Virus record (IMG/VR): IMGVR_UViG_3300049893_002106
Coordinates: 1 to 64,000 of that record
DNA length: 64,000 nt
DNA from: a virus
Reading direction: 5' to 3' (one strand)
Below, in pieces: positions 36,701-43,618 of this stretch. Numbering within the stretch: the first letter of the stretch is position 1; every line of letters starts with the position of its first letter. The position numbers were made by a program, and so were the translations under genes. Under the pieces are notes generated by a model, which ran no database searches, was not told the DNA's origin, and worked only from the letters and a program-made list of their open reading frames with translations.

Positions 36701-38012
36701 GAGATATTTCTGAGTCTACTGCCAAGGATTTTCTTACTGCACCTTCGTTAGTACGAAGCATACCCTGATGAATATTAAATCCCGCTGCCGCCAAAGGAGC
36801 CATACCAGCGATGGCACCTTTAAGTCCATTAATCATCTCCTTGAGATTACTCTTAAAGGAGCCACCATCTCCATCTCCTCCGCCACCACCAAAATTCTTT
36901 TGAATTTCGTTATTGCGCTCTATAGTATTATTTAACTTTTCAGTGGAGCGCCTTAGATCCTGCACGGCCTTATCATAAGCAACATCTCCTGGGCCTTTAC
37001 CAGAGGCTCTAACTTCGGCAAGGCGCTTATCGGCCTCTAATGATTTTTCTCTAAACTCCCTTAACTCAGAAGCTATCTGGCTTAAGGCGCGAGCAGCTTC
37101 TTGGTCTGCACCGGAGGCGCTTTTTGCCAGTCTTTGAGCAGTAGATGTAGCTGTGGCTGCCATCTGTGCCGTATCAGTTTGCATAGTCCTTTTAATGTCG
37201 CCAAAAGAAAGGCCAAGCGAAGGATCTTTCAATAGAGATGCCTTAACAGACTGACTCGCCCTGTCTGATTCGCTAAAGAACAAAGGAGATGACGAATGTG
37301 CCTCTTTTATAGCCTGTCTAGCAGTTCTTTTTTCATTCTCTAGGGAAATAGTCCTCTGAAGGTCTTCTTCTGGAAGACCAGCCATCCTGACTGCCATCTG
37401 GATAGATGAATCTTTGGATAGATTTTTAATTCCAGATAAGTGGGCGCGGTTTAAAGACTTCATCTCCAAGCCCAATTGACTTGGAGTAGCTCCCTCTTCT
37501 AGCCTTCTCATTGCGGCATTGAGAACATCTACCGATGTAGCGCCACCTGGATCTAAAGATGTAACTCCAGAAGAGCTTCTCATATAGGCCAATGCGGAGC
37601 GGTGAGCTTCTGGGCCGAACTTATTTCTTACTGCGTTTCGGTCGATATGAAGGAAATTCTCTGAGCGCTGACGCTCCATCATTTCTACTGCGCCTCTAGT
37701 ATTAGCATCTAGTTTGGCGCGGTTTTCCATTTCTGCTTGGTGCGCTGATCTACTCAGCTCAGCCTGAATATGGGCCTGAAGCGGGTTAGAAGCTCCAGAC
37801 ATCGACTGGAAAGTTGAAGCCCCTTGAGGCGTAGTAAAACTCAGACCTTGAGAGTTAGCTGTTCCGGCAGCGCTTCCCATTGAGCCAAGGCTTTGAGATA
37901 CTGCTCTGCCCGCTGTCGTTATCGTCTCGGACAACGAAGAAATCATGTTTTTCAGTTCGCCTAAGCTGCGAATCTGATCATTAAGATTAAGGGAAATTCT
38001 TTTATCTGCCAT
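33735..38012 (-). CDS. Tape measure protein with lysozyme-like insert
   Basis: 1425 residues, Ala-, Gln-, Ser- and Met-rich helical protein with coiled-coil stretches (about residues 300-370) and a hydrophobic Gly/Ala region (about 385-580). Around residues 715-790 there is a soluble lytic transglycosylase-like segment: a Gly-Glu-Thr-Thr-Gly candidate for the catalytic Glu, then SSARGAFQFTNAW. It sets tail length, travels in the tube lumen and probably opens peptidoglycan. TTGAGGATTTC precedes the ATG, and a promoter lies at 38036-38064. Confidence 0.88.
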   Translation of the reverse strand: MADKRISLNLNDQIRSLGELKNMISSLSETITTAGRAVSQSLGSMGSAAGTANSQGLSFTTPQGASTFQSMSGASNPLQAHIQAELSRSAHQAEMENRAKLDANTRGAVEMMERQRSENFLHIDRNAVRNKFGPEAHRSALAYMRSSSGVTSLDPGGATSVDVLNAAMRRLEEGATPSQLGLEMKSLNRAHLSGIKNLSKDSSIQMAVRMAGLPEEDLQRTISLENEKRTARQAIKEAHSSSPLFFSESDRASQSVKASLLKDPSLGLSFGDIKRTMQTDTAQMAATATSTAQRLAKSASGADQEAARALSQIASELREFREKSLEADKRLAEVRASGKGPGDVAYDKAVQDLRRSTEKLNNTIERNNEIQKNFGGGGGDGDGGSFKSNLKEMINGLKGAIAGMAPLAAAGFNIHQGMLRTNEGAVRKSLAVDSEISQLLMSRRLGAGDMTNIENVLKYRGPISLATGEGQFIGAKGEANARMESLREFSQNLRISENDSLWGKITGAAKLAGAAASAVGATYSSVAPPVSAILASSAAGLTASGISDISGSLNSRSEMLRQGGSVGGIAGWLNFGLTDKQQALMAAENKMLATKMAGRDILGTANELQDLEVQSRQMELVGGRDYLDVVQAQGRGKRLLGALSHNAWNEVLVGKEISEKQDQMRQIGQSTRSAQAYNKNIMKEQTSATTAYFRKKYGNEFVDGMNLGGIMAGIKAGETTGMSMEEAAAAQSSTSSARGAFQFTNAWTTPENFAKAGITAAQFNTPAGQEKFLKHVIKSEYAPQSHSVVSASGGSLSRGDAIDLIHRLGLPEAKKAAQIMSAGGTYTAADNEVIIQGGALAAGMASRSIVRQSVDLRAERMRAVQARDAGSLTSIDPVTGRKWSVLGEDAFIPNELIDKFDAANKQLNNLTRGAKTDSKMKQDAASATAINRAMAGIDPLSGEYKSSAAAERGMSLAAYTDKMNLFHAAAGPGYKMTGLGGVNRMIDMEFAGFGSFDQNVSRLVQLNAIRGGNNNFQSLQNMYANANSLGWESALDRQRFTDSSMQFAMSNSLVNTNRASEYLAGATQFMSTTGRGDLRSMSMAMGAAANVAAETSQTGGLTGAAKFVGAMGVGARFGGGLGQMMGLSSQQVGEHLETLSSAKSLDDITDINLQNIVRLSEGSTDAEKIAKAKEKLSSVSKGQSSVSKAMYQFVTGKSASDEIKAISAETDTKKKREMISNFTARWAEVGSTMRGQTAQSGMLMGYDMLRQAGIKTFTPNMQAYNNLADSGRDVAVNVNRAKSQESISASLKATSVSDPEALFNQLGDSGFITSDKGRKITRDVYEAHTKRLASDAKYKGSAEARDVQAALDRPHIQNVTESQMDFKKTLQMSADEIKNNLTGSSQNFKSALTDLVTAIDNATTKLGGKLSHRGEAPAPRNGKTN

Positions 38013-38035
38013 GAAATCCTCAACAAATCTATTCT

Positions 38036-38064
38036 ATTTTATCAGAAATAGATAGGGTTGGCAA
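38036..38064 (-). promoter_or_regulatory. Sigma-70 type promoter for the tape measure gene
   Basis: Minus strand TTGCCA (38064-38059), 17-base spacer ending in TGA, TAAAAT (38041-38036): five of six -35 matches, an extended -10 and ideal spacing. The leader is about 16 bases. The rest of the 38013-38166 gap holds no convincing gene. Confidence 0.65.
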
Positions 38065-38166
38065 GGAAGGCTATATCAAGGTGGAATAATTTTGGAAGAT
38101 AATAATAGGTGGGAATATCGAAGACTTACAAGAAAATTAGACAATATAGCCCTTAATTATTTTACC

Positions 38167-38598
38167 CTACTGACGATAAGCCAATAGACTATTCCTAGTG
38201 GCTGCACAAGTAATTTTAATTTTCTCGCCAGAAGAGTGCCATTTCTTGGCGTATGCCCCTTGGCACTTAATTCCTGGCATTTCACATAAAATTAACCTAG
38301 GCTTTTCAAAAATAACCTCAGAGCCTACTACATGCTCTTCAAAAGCATTAATATCTTTAATTAAATGGCAAGCAAATTCAGCCTCACGAACATGATCATC
38401 GAAAATATTTGAGCTTAAAGTAGGTATTTTTGCCAATAATTTCTTATGTATAGAGATTAGCTTCTTTTTCGCTTGCTTCTGAGTCTCCCAGAAAGCTACG
38501 ACATCTACCGACTCCTCTGAGTCTGGATAAATAAATACATCGGACACGGTATAAATAATTCCGTTCGAGACAAAAGAAATAGTATATAAATCAGTCAT
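38167..38598 (-). CDS. Unknown 143-residue protein
   Basis: The start overlaps the preceding stop as ATGA. Mixed alpha/beta composition with four Cys in the C-terminal half (Cys-His-Leu, Cys-Glu-Met, Lys-Cys-Gln and Cys-Ala) that could form disulphides or bind a metal. No signal peptide or membrane segment. Last gene of a three-gene coupled set upstream of the tape measure. Family not recognised. Confidence 0.7.
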   Translation of the reverse strand: MTDLYTISFVSNGIIYTVSDVFIYPDSEESVDVVAFWETQKQAKKKLISIHKKLLAKIPTLSSNIFDDHVREAEFACHLIKDINAFEEHVVGSEVIFEKPRLILCEMPGIKCQGAYAKKWHSSGEKIKITCAATRNSLLAYRQ

Positions 38599-38993
38599 TT
38601 GTACCCCGCAAGCATAGCATCGTACTCATTTCTATCCATATCTCTGGAGCCTTTACGGGCTAGACCGAGCTTTGCTAAGTTAGCATCACTTAAATCTGCC
38701 AAAGAGCCTGAAGGCAACATGGCAATATAATCACCGCCCAATATCTTAAGGATGGCTTCTGCCTCTTCTCTAGTATATTGACGCTCAGATCCCTGAATAA
38801 CCCACACTGTCTTATCGTCAGCCCGAACAATCTTAATGCCTTCGATAGCTACTTTAAGTGCTTGAGCTAAACTCCCAATCTCTTTTTCCTGATCCTTAAT
38901 CTTGTCTTTTAGCGCCTCTCTAGTGAAGTCAGAGAAATCGTCGCTAAAATCGTCGTCCTCATCTTCATTGTAAGTGTAATTATACGGGAACAT
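38595..38993 (-). CDS. Unknown acidic-to-mixed 132-residue protein
   Basis: Begins with an extremely acidic Asn/Glu/Asp/Ser stretch (residues about 5-25), then a helical Lys/Glu coiled segment, a beta hairpin with Val-Trp-Val-Ile-Gln-Gly and a final Asp/Lys-rich helix. TAATG overlap with the upstream gene and ATGA overlap with the downstream gene. Tape-measure chaperones often occupy this location, but no slippery frameshift site or shared N-terminus is seen. Function unknown. Confidence 0.7.
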   Translation of the reverse strand: MFPYNYTYNEDEDDDFSDDFSDFTREALKDKIKDQEKEIGSLAQALKVAIEGIKIVRADDKTVWVIQGSERQYTREEAEAILKILGGDYIAMLPSGSLADLSDANLAKLGLARKGSRDMDRNEYDAMLAGYK

Positions 38994-39349
38994 TATGGAG
39001 TCTCCACAAATTCTAGCCCACCTGCCGGTAGCGCAACTGGCGTATTTTCACCGTCCTTTTTAACTAAAGCAATAACTGTCAATGCACCCTGTCCGACAGG
39101 GACGGCTGAGGTTCCAATTAAGTAACCAAATTTTTCCACGGGAACGCTTCCAGTAATCAGCCCAGAATCGGTTTCGCCTTCTTTCCACTTGACTCTCATG
39201 TGTCCAGAATGTATTCCGCTGGCGAGTCGAGATTTAAGCCACTTGCCACAAGCTTCCAGATTCTCATATTCAGAATCAGAGAGGAGCAAAGATTTTGTTG
39301 AAACTACATTATCTATTAGGTTGCAAAGTGCTATGAAATCCGGCTTCAT
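38993..39349 (-). CDS. Unknown 118-residue protein
   Basis: A helical N-terminal half with an acidic patch and a beta-rich C-terminal half (Val-Thr-Gly-Ser-Val and Leu-Thr-Val-Ile-Ala-Leu strands). Coupled by a one-base overlap to the next gene. No signal peptide, metal motif or known domain. It may belong with the two genes downstream. Confidence 0.7.
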   Translation of the reverse strand: MKPDFIALCNLIDNVVSTKSLLLSDSEYENLEACGKWLKSRLASGIHSGHMRVKWKEGETDSGLITGSVPVEKFGYLIGTSAVPVGQGALTVIALVKKDGENTPVALPAGGLEFVETP

Positions 39350-39359
39350 ATATCCCCGC

Positions 39360-39815
39360 TTAAGCTGCGAATAAGGTATTTAAGTGTTTTTCCCAGTCAA
39401 GGAAAAAGGTATCTGGATTATCCAAATAAGTGTTCATTATTTTCAAGCCATCATTTTCATGTTCCTTGTTAAGGATGCAATGACCGGCTTCATGGTAAAT
39501 AACAACCTTAAGCATCGCCATATCCTGGCGAAGTGCATTGTTCAGTAATATGCGTCTTGAATTTGGAACATTGTCTATTAGAGGGTTCTTTACACAAACC
39601 CCCAATATATCCTCACCGAGATCTACAAAAACAACTTCCCCTAGAATACTATCGTCGATATGTAAGCCTCTAGCTTTTCCGTCACTTAGAAAAGAGTCAA
39701 GATCAGGCTTGGCCTGAGGGTCTATATATTTAAAGATAGAAAAAGAGAAAACTACCGTCCAGACAGTCACAGCAATAAGTCTTAACAGGAGATAATTATA
39801 AAATAACGCTCTCAT
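39360..39815 (-). CDS. Membrane-anchored HExxH zincin, metzincin-like
   Basis: 151 residues. Residues 8-28 form a single membrane anchor. HEAGH (108-112) is followed by His119, giving HExxHx6H, and then by Met127 in an Ile-Met-Asn turn. Classical metzincins have HExxHxxGxxH plus a Met-turn, one residue shorter, so this is a variant or a convergent arrangement. It is paralogous to the lipoprotein zincin at 46285-46815, sharing the same spacing, a Gly-Val-Cys strand and a C-terminal Trp-x-x-Leu helix. Probably periplasmic, cleaving host or phage envelope proteins; the substrate is unknown. ATGA overlap with the gene before it. Confidence 0.8.
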   Translation of the reverse strand: MRALFYNYLLLRLIAVTVWTVVFSFSIFKYIDPQAKPDLDSFLSDGKARGLHIDDSILGEVVFVDLGEDILGVCVKNPLIDNVPNSRRILLNNALRQDMAMLKVVIYHEAGHCILNKEHENDGLKIMNTYLDNPDTFFLDWEKHLNTLFAA

Positions 39816-40189
39816 GCTTTAGATTTTTTCTTTTTTGAAGACTTATCCTGCGATTGAGCTTTTTCTTCTTTAACTTCTTCTTGAGACTCTGCCTTGGCTT
39901 CTACTTTTGGGGAAGCAGCTTCAAGTTCAAGGACGGCTTGCCAGATTGGTTTGCCGTTAAGTTTCACTTCTTTCTCTTCTCCAGTTTTGACATGACGAAC
40001 CTTTGCAACATCACCGTCTACATGAAGAACCGTCCAAGTATTTTTCATTTTATTTCCACAAATGGCACAAGATTTATCGGGAGATTTGTTGTGCCGAATA
40101 CAAATAATCTCCGCTGGCCGCATCTCTTCTGGCGGCCTACCATATATCTTGCCAGAAGTTAGGTCTAAATACAACCTTGGTGGTTTCAT
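39812..40189 (-). CDS. Possible zinc-knuckle protein with Lys-rich tail
   Basis: 125 residues. Cys30-x-x-His33 and Cys41-Ala-Ile-Cys44 could form one zinc site. The following region has Trp-Thr-Val-Leu-His and a beta-rich core, and the last about 35 residues are almost all Lys, Glu, Ser and Gln. The charged tail suggests nucleic-acid or membrane contact. It is ATGA-coupled on both sides to a small helical protein and the membrane zincin. Family not recognised. Confidence 0.7.
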   Translation of the reverse strand: MKPPRLYLDLTSGKIYGRPPEEMRPAEIICIRHNKSPDKSCAICGNKMKNTWTVLHVDGDVAKVRHVKTGEEKEVKLNGKPIWQAVLELEAASPKVEAKAESQEEVKEEKAQSQDKSSKKKKSKA

Positions 40190-40371
40190 TTTTTATTCCC
40201 TTCTTCCTCTTCTACTAAGCTCTTGAAATCATAGAGCTTTATATATCTATCATTAATTTGCCTAAGAGTCTCAATAGACATGATAGCCTTGTTTTCGGCA
40301 CTGATCTTAGCCAGCGCCTTAACTGCCTGATCTACCATTCTTTCTCTTTTTGTTAGCTTTGCCTTACTCAT
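40186..40371 (-). CDS. Small helical charged protein
   Basis: 61 residues with GAGG before the ATG. Almost wholly helical and charged, with Lys-Arg-Glu-Arg near the start and an Asp/Lys/Glu-rich end. It lies directly downstream of a strong terminator, so it may depend on read-through or on an unseen promoter. ATGA overlap couples it to the zinc-knuckle gene. Function unknown. Confidence 0.65.
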   Translation of the reverse strand: MSKAKLTKRERMVDQAVKALAKISAENKAIMSIETLRQINDRYIKLYDFKSLVEEEEGNKK

Positions 40372-40387
40372 AAGTGCCTCACCACCA

Positions 40388-40415
40388 AAAGACAGGGCAA
40401 TATTGCCCTGTCTTT
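40388..40415 (-). terminator. Intrinsic terminator after the DUF932 gene
   Basis: A perfect 28-bp palindrome with AAAGACAGGGCAA arms closing at ATAT. On the minus strand it ends in TCTTTT, so an RNA hairpin with a U tract is expected eight bases past the stop of the gene at 40424. Confidence 0.85.
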
Positions 40416-40423
40416 GAAAGAAA

Positions 40424-41395
40424 TTAAGCTGCCTTTGCCATACTAATAGCTACTTCTAAAGCATTTGCATTTTGAACTGCACCCTGACCAAACCATGTAC
40501 TGTCCATACGGATAGCGGAGTCTTTGCCCTTGTAATATTGCATATATTCAATAACTGCATTATATGCTGCCCAGTAGGTGCCTTGAATGCCCTGGAGGTT
40601 ATTTCCACGGCCAACTTCAAACAAAGGAATTACCTTTGCAAGAATTTTACTTTCTTGAATCTCACCATCTTCCAATACCTTGTCCTGTAGATTAAATACA
40701 ACCTTGATATATTTCTTAAGATCTGCCTGATTAATCTGCTTAGAAGCAAGCAGACGATATTGTTCTGCATTGGCTTCAAATTCAGCATTGGCCAGGTTCA
40801 TGATTTCACCGAGCTTCTCAAGATTTTCAACTACTTTACCGGAGTGGCGGACTCTGATAAGCTTTGAACTGTTATTGCTAATACTAGCAGATAGGGTATT
40901 TTGGCATACAACCCGGATAGGAACAAATCCTACACGGACTGCCATGGTTCCATCATGGCTATTGGAAAGCAACACATATTTATTTACAATATCATTACCC
41001 TTAATAACTAGAGGATCTCTATTGATTTTAGCCAAAACCCAAATCCTTTGGCCATCACGGAGGCTACCGGCAGTCTCAAGGGTAGCAAGACCAGCTTCAA
41101 GGAAGGGATTGAAAAACTCAAAAGCCTCAATGTTTTGAAGAGGCTTGTAACCTGTCCCAACTACCCCAAGAATACGGCCATCTGATTGGCGGTAAGTGGC
41201 TACAGCAGGAACCACTTGAGCTGTATCTACTGTCACCAGCTTTTTAACTCCAACCGACCAATCAAGGCCAGCAGCTACAATTGCCTCTCGAATACTAGGA
41301 GGATTATCTAGCTTCTGCCCAAGGCCATGCCAAGGAGCATCGCCAACATAAAACATTTGCCCTTGACCATTTTTCATTTCGATTTCGTGTGCCAT
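40424..41395 (-). CDS. DUF932 phage/plasmid-like protein
   Basis: 323 residues from the ATG at 41395 (AAGGGGGCTACC upstream), preferred over an earlier start that would begin inside the sigma-28 leader. The family is a common phage and plasmid protein of unknown function, with signature parts visible here: an early PWHGLG segment, GYKPLQN, SHDGT and a RVVCQNTL core with Arg-His-Ser. A role in DNA modification or defence evasion has been suggested for such proteins, without proof. It is transcribed from sigma-28 type site A and ends at a strong terminator, so it is a single-gene unit. Confidence 0.8.
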   Translation of the reverse strand: MAHEIEMKNGQGQMFYVGDAPWHGLGQKLDNPPSIREAIVAAGLDWSVGVKKLVTVDTAQVVPAVATYRQSDGRILGVVGTGYKPLQNIEAFEFFNPFLEAGLATLETAGSLRDGQRIWVLAKINRDPLVIKGNDIVNKYVLLSNSHDGTMAVRVGFVPIRVVCQNTLSASISNNSSKLIRVRHSGKVVENLEKLGEIMNLANAEFEANAEQYRLLASKQINQADLKKYIKVVFNLQDKVLEDGEIQESKILAKVIPLFEVGRGNNLQGIQGTYWAAYNAVIEYMQYYKGKDSAIRMDSTWFGQGAVQNANALEVAISMAKAA

Positions 41396-41412
41396 GGTAG
41401 CCCCCTTTAATT

Positions 41413-41430
41413 GACGACTTGATTGCCGTC
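41413..41430. repeat. Leader repeat of sigma-28 site A
   Basis: GACGACTTGATTGCCGTC, an 18-base block found identically at 46233-46250, 11 bases downstream of the -10 box. On the minus strand it reads GACGGC to GTCGTC and could fold into a small hairpin. Together with the promoter it forms a duplicated cassette. Confidence 0.8.
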
Positions 41431-41441
41431 TTATATATCCC

Positions 41442-41468
41442 TTATCGGCATTTTTCAAAAAAACTTTA
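41442..41468 (-). promoter_or_regulatory. Perfect sigma-28 (FliA) consensus promoter, site A
   Basis: On the minus strand TAAAGTTT, 11 bases, GCCGATAA: a 16 of 16 match to the enterobacterial FliA consensus with exact spacing. The predicted start is about 39 bases before the DUF932 ATG at 41395. Confidence 0.85.
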
Positions 41469-41498
41469 GCTCTTTTTTAAGAAAAACTTATTTATTTT

Positions 41499-41792
41499 TT
41501 AAGATACTAATTTTACTGGCTCTTTTTCGTCAGGAAAATGATCGGCAATGATGCCCACTATATTGGCCAAGAAATAATTGAGGCTATACTTACTGTCGAA
41601 AGTCATAGCCCCAGACTCTACAGCCATCATCAGGTGATCCTGGTGATAAGAAAGATAGTCCAGTATTTTTGCGCGATTGATAAATACTACAGAACCTTCC
41701 TCCTTTTCCTGCAATACTTCGTCCTTTACCCTCTTAATCAGCAAAATCAAGTCCCTGACCGTCGTTTCTTTTGTTGCATCAATAAAAGTCAT
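41499..41792 (-). CDS. Unknown 97-residue protein
   Basis: The ATG lies inside the end of the NIF3-like gene (14-base overlap) with AAGGAAG upstream. Mixed composition with Asp/Lys/His; the middle contains Asp-Tyr-Leu-Ser-Tyr-His and the end Ile-Ile-Ala-Asp-His-Phe-Pro-Asp. No known motif. Co-transcribed with the NIF3-like gene from sigma-28 site B. It lies just upstream of site A. Confidence 0.65.
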   Translation of the reverse strand: MTFIDATKETTVRDLILLIKRVKDEVLQEKEEGSVVFINRAKILDYLSYHQDHLMMAVESGAMTFDSKYSLNYFLANIVGIIADHFPDEKEPVKLVS

Positions 41793-42510
41793 TTAGTTTC
41801 TTCCTTCCTTTGAATATTTCTGTTCCAAAAACATCAATATCTAACGGTGCAATATCTACTTGAATCCCATGGGGATTTAGTATTTCCTCAAAAAGCTTCC
41901 CACCAATCCTCTCAGATAGAGTGTGGCCTATTTCTATCAAGAAATTAAACCCAGACCCTTCTGGAGAAGCAATATTTTCTCCAATAATATAGCAGTCTAC
42001 TTTACTAGACCGGGCCAAGTTAGTTACCATACCACCTAAGCCAGTGCATATAGCTATAGAAGATACGACCTCTGGAGCAGAAGGGGACTTATAGACATGG
42101 CCCTTAAGTCCACCGGCAAAATCCTTAATCTTATAAACAAGATCTTCAAAAGATATAGGCTCTATTTCCCCATAAGGGCCGAGATTGTCATTAAATCTTT
42201 TGTTTGTGACTAAACCAAGATGGTCTGCCCACATATCATTTAGTCCGCCCTTCACACAATCCAGGGCGGTATGAAATATGAGCTGTGGAACACCAGTAAT
42301 ATATGGATGATGAGATATTAAAAGATCATATCCTTGATCTTTAAAATATTTCACTACCTTAGGTGTAGGGGTTACACAATATAGAACTCTTTTTATTTCC
42401 AATTGAGGAGGGACATGAAAAGCACCATAAGGCTCTCCTTCAGTTCCACTCCAGGTATTTGTCGGTGGAATGCGCTTTAAGCACATCTCAATAACGTCTG
42501 AGGCTTTCAT
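41779..42510 (-). CDS. NIF3/DUF34-like metal-binding protein
   Basis: 243 residues from the ATG at 42510 (GGAGGGCTTAAT), chosen over an earlier in-frame ATG lying in the promoter. It shows the NIF3 layout: DLLISHHPYI in the first half, and in the second half Asp-Cys-Tyr-Ile-Ile-Gly-Glu and a Glu-Ile-Gly-His-x-x-Ser-Glu motif that together hold two metal ions. The family is conserved in cellular life, annotated as GTP cyclohydrolase I type 2-like, but its reaction is unsettled. A phage copy is unusual. Produced from sigma-28 site B with the 97-residue gene downstream. Confidence 0.8.
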   Translation of the reverse strand: MKASDVIEMCLKRIPPTNTWSGTEGEPYGAFHVPPQLEIKRVLYCVTPTPKVVKYFKDQGYDLLISHHPYITGVPQLIFHTALDCVKGGLNDMWADHLGLVTNKRFNDNLGPYGEIEPISFEDLVYKIKDFAGGLKGHVYKSPSAPEVVSSIAICTGLGGMVTNLARSSKVDCYIIGENIASPEGSGFNFLIEIGHTLSERIGGKLFEEILNPHGIQVDIAPLDIDVFGTEIFKGRKKLNDFY

Positions 42511-42533
42511 ATTAAGCCCTCCTTCCATATTCC

Positions 42534-42560
42534 TTATCGGCATATTGAAGAAAAACTTTA
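42534..42560 (-). promoter_or_regulatory. Perfect sigma-28 (FliA) consensus promoter, site B
   Basis: On the minus strand TAAAGTTT (42560-42553), 11 bases, GCCGATAA (42541-42534), 16 of 16 consensus matches. The TAA of the -35 is also the stop codon of the upstream zincin gene. It drives the NIF3-like gene. Confidence 0.85.
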
Positions 42561-43217
42561 GCTCTTTTTTAAATTATTTTTAACAATCTGCTTAATTTTA
42601 TTCCTAAGCTTCAGAGATGCCAGGAAATATTTAAAATATTCACGAGCAGATAGACCGATCTTCATATTTTTATATAAATAAGCTATTCCATCTACCAGAT
42701 ACGCTTGGGCTTCGTCGATAGCTACTGACTCGTGATAGCCAAGCTCCTGTATTTTAGTAAGATATTTACCTAAATTAGGCAAAGAATTGACAATAGAGGT
42801 AGAATATTTCCTATATTCTTCAGAAAGATAAAACGTAGCGTGAGCCATTTCATGAGGTAGCGCGGTCATATATGTTCTGGCTATAGCAATAACATAAAAC
42901 TCTTGCTCCAAGTCTATATTATTAGCTATCATATTAAGAACGTCTTTTTCATCTTCAGATAGAGGATTAAAATCTCCATCAAAAAATTTTTTCAATACAT
43001 AGCCAGGGAAGTTGTAGCCGCCCCAATCGTTATAATAAGTCCACGCCCCATTCTGTTGTTCATACCACTTACGGTATTGGTAAACGGAAAAAACCTCCCC
43101 CTTAAACCGAGGGGACTCATAATGCTCTCCAAATCGAATTAGAGAGCGACACATTTCATTTGGGGTATCGTATACCAATACGACCACTTTTCCGATCATG
43201 CTCATTTTGAAATACAC
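42558..43217 (-). CDS. HExxH zincin, gluzincin-like arrangement
   Basis: 219 residues; the start is uncertain (GTG at 43217 with GGGG upstream, or ATGs at 43205 and 43199). HEMAH at 122-126 lies in a helix (TALPHEMAHATFY) and Glu169 in an Asp-Glu-Ala-Gln helix 43 residues later could be the third ligand. There is no signal peptide or membrane anchor, so a cytoplasmic protease or an inactive zincin fold is suggested. Many aromatics precede the motif. It sits between two small basic-protein genes and sigma-28 site B. The substrate is unknown; the fold assignment rests on the motif alone. Confidence 0.7.
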   Translation of the reverse strand: MYFKMSMIGKVVVLVYDTPNEMCRSLIRFGEHYESPRFKGEVFSVYQYRKWYEQQNGAWTYYNDWGGYNFPGYVLKKFFDGDFNPLSEDEKDVLNMIANNIDLEQEFYVIAIARTYMTALPHEMAHATFYLSEEYRKYSTSIVNSLPNLGKYLTKIQELGYHESVAIDEAQAYLVDGIAYLYKNMKIGLSAREYFKYFLASLKLRNKIKQIVKNNLKKS

Positions 43218-43260
43218 GATAGACCCCGTATTAGCGGCAAATGCCCATATCGGGCATCAA

Positions 43261-43392
43261 TTAGCCGTTTGTGTTAGTAGGAGCGGTTTCTTTAGGTGTG
43301 CGAGCGCGATATTTACCGCGTTTTTGACCCTTATCCGACCGTTGCTTACGAGCTTTCTTGCCTTCTGCCTGTACTGTTGCCGTGTCTGTCAT
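43261..43392 (-). CDS. Small basic protein, 43 residues
   Basis: ATG at 43392 with a strong AAGGAGG six bases upstream, stop at 43261. The product is highly basic: Lys/Arg/Gln-rich from residue 10 to 35 with Thr, Ala and Asn at the ends. Such proteins may bind nucleic acid or ribosomes. A promoter candidate lies at 43418-43446. No family is recognised, but the ribosome site and composition support a real gene. Confidence 0.65.
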   Translation of the reverse strand: MTDTATVQAEGKKARKQRSDKGQKRGKYRARTPKETAPTNTNG

Positions 43393-43417
43393 AAGACCTC
43401 CTTTTTAATCTAAAATA

Positions 43418-43446
43418 ATTATTACATTAATTATTAAACAAGTCAA
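43418..43446 (-). promoter_or_regulatory. Sigma-70 type promoter candidate
   Basis: Minus strand TTGACT (43446-43441), 17 bases, AATAAT (43423-43418), in a very AT-rich gap before the 43-residue gene. The first box abuts the stop of the gene upstream. Confidence 0.45.
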
Positions 43447-43447
43447 G

Positions 43448-43606
43448 TTATTTTCTTTCAATAACCGGACTGGCCACCTTTTTTTTGCTTTCATAAGATC
43501 GCGGAGCCGAAGAGTCCTCTTGAGACTTAAGAGCCTCAATAGCCTTTAGATCTTTTTTGATTTTAGCTTCCATTTTTTTATACCAAGAAAATTTACGCGA
43601 AACCAT
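43448..43606 (-). CDS. Small basic helical protein, 52 residues
   Basis: ATG at 43606 after AAGGAGGGCATAAA, stop at 43448. Begins MVSRKFSWYKKM, then a Lys/Glu-rich helix, and ends in a Lys-rich tail. Basic like its neighbour at 43261-43392, but without sequence similarity. Unknown; probably a DNA- or protein-binding accessory protein. Confidence 0.65.
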   Translation of the reverse strand: MVSRKFSWYKKMEAKIKKDLKAIEALKSQEDSSAPRSYESKKKVASPVIERK

Positions 43607-43618
43607 TTTATGCCCTCC

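Noticed and set aside
37027-37034. GCCGATAA (minus strand) in the tape measure gene
   Set aside because: Coding context and no matching upstream box; a chance match.
38091-38186. Plus-strand 31-residue frame after AAGGTGG
   Set aside because: It needs a TTG start, runs into the end of the opposing gene and has no supporting overlap or similarity.
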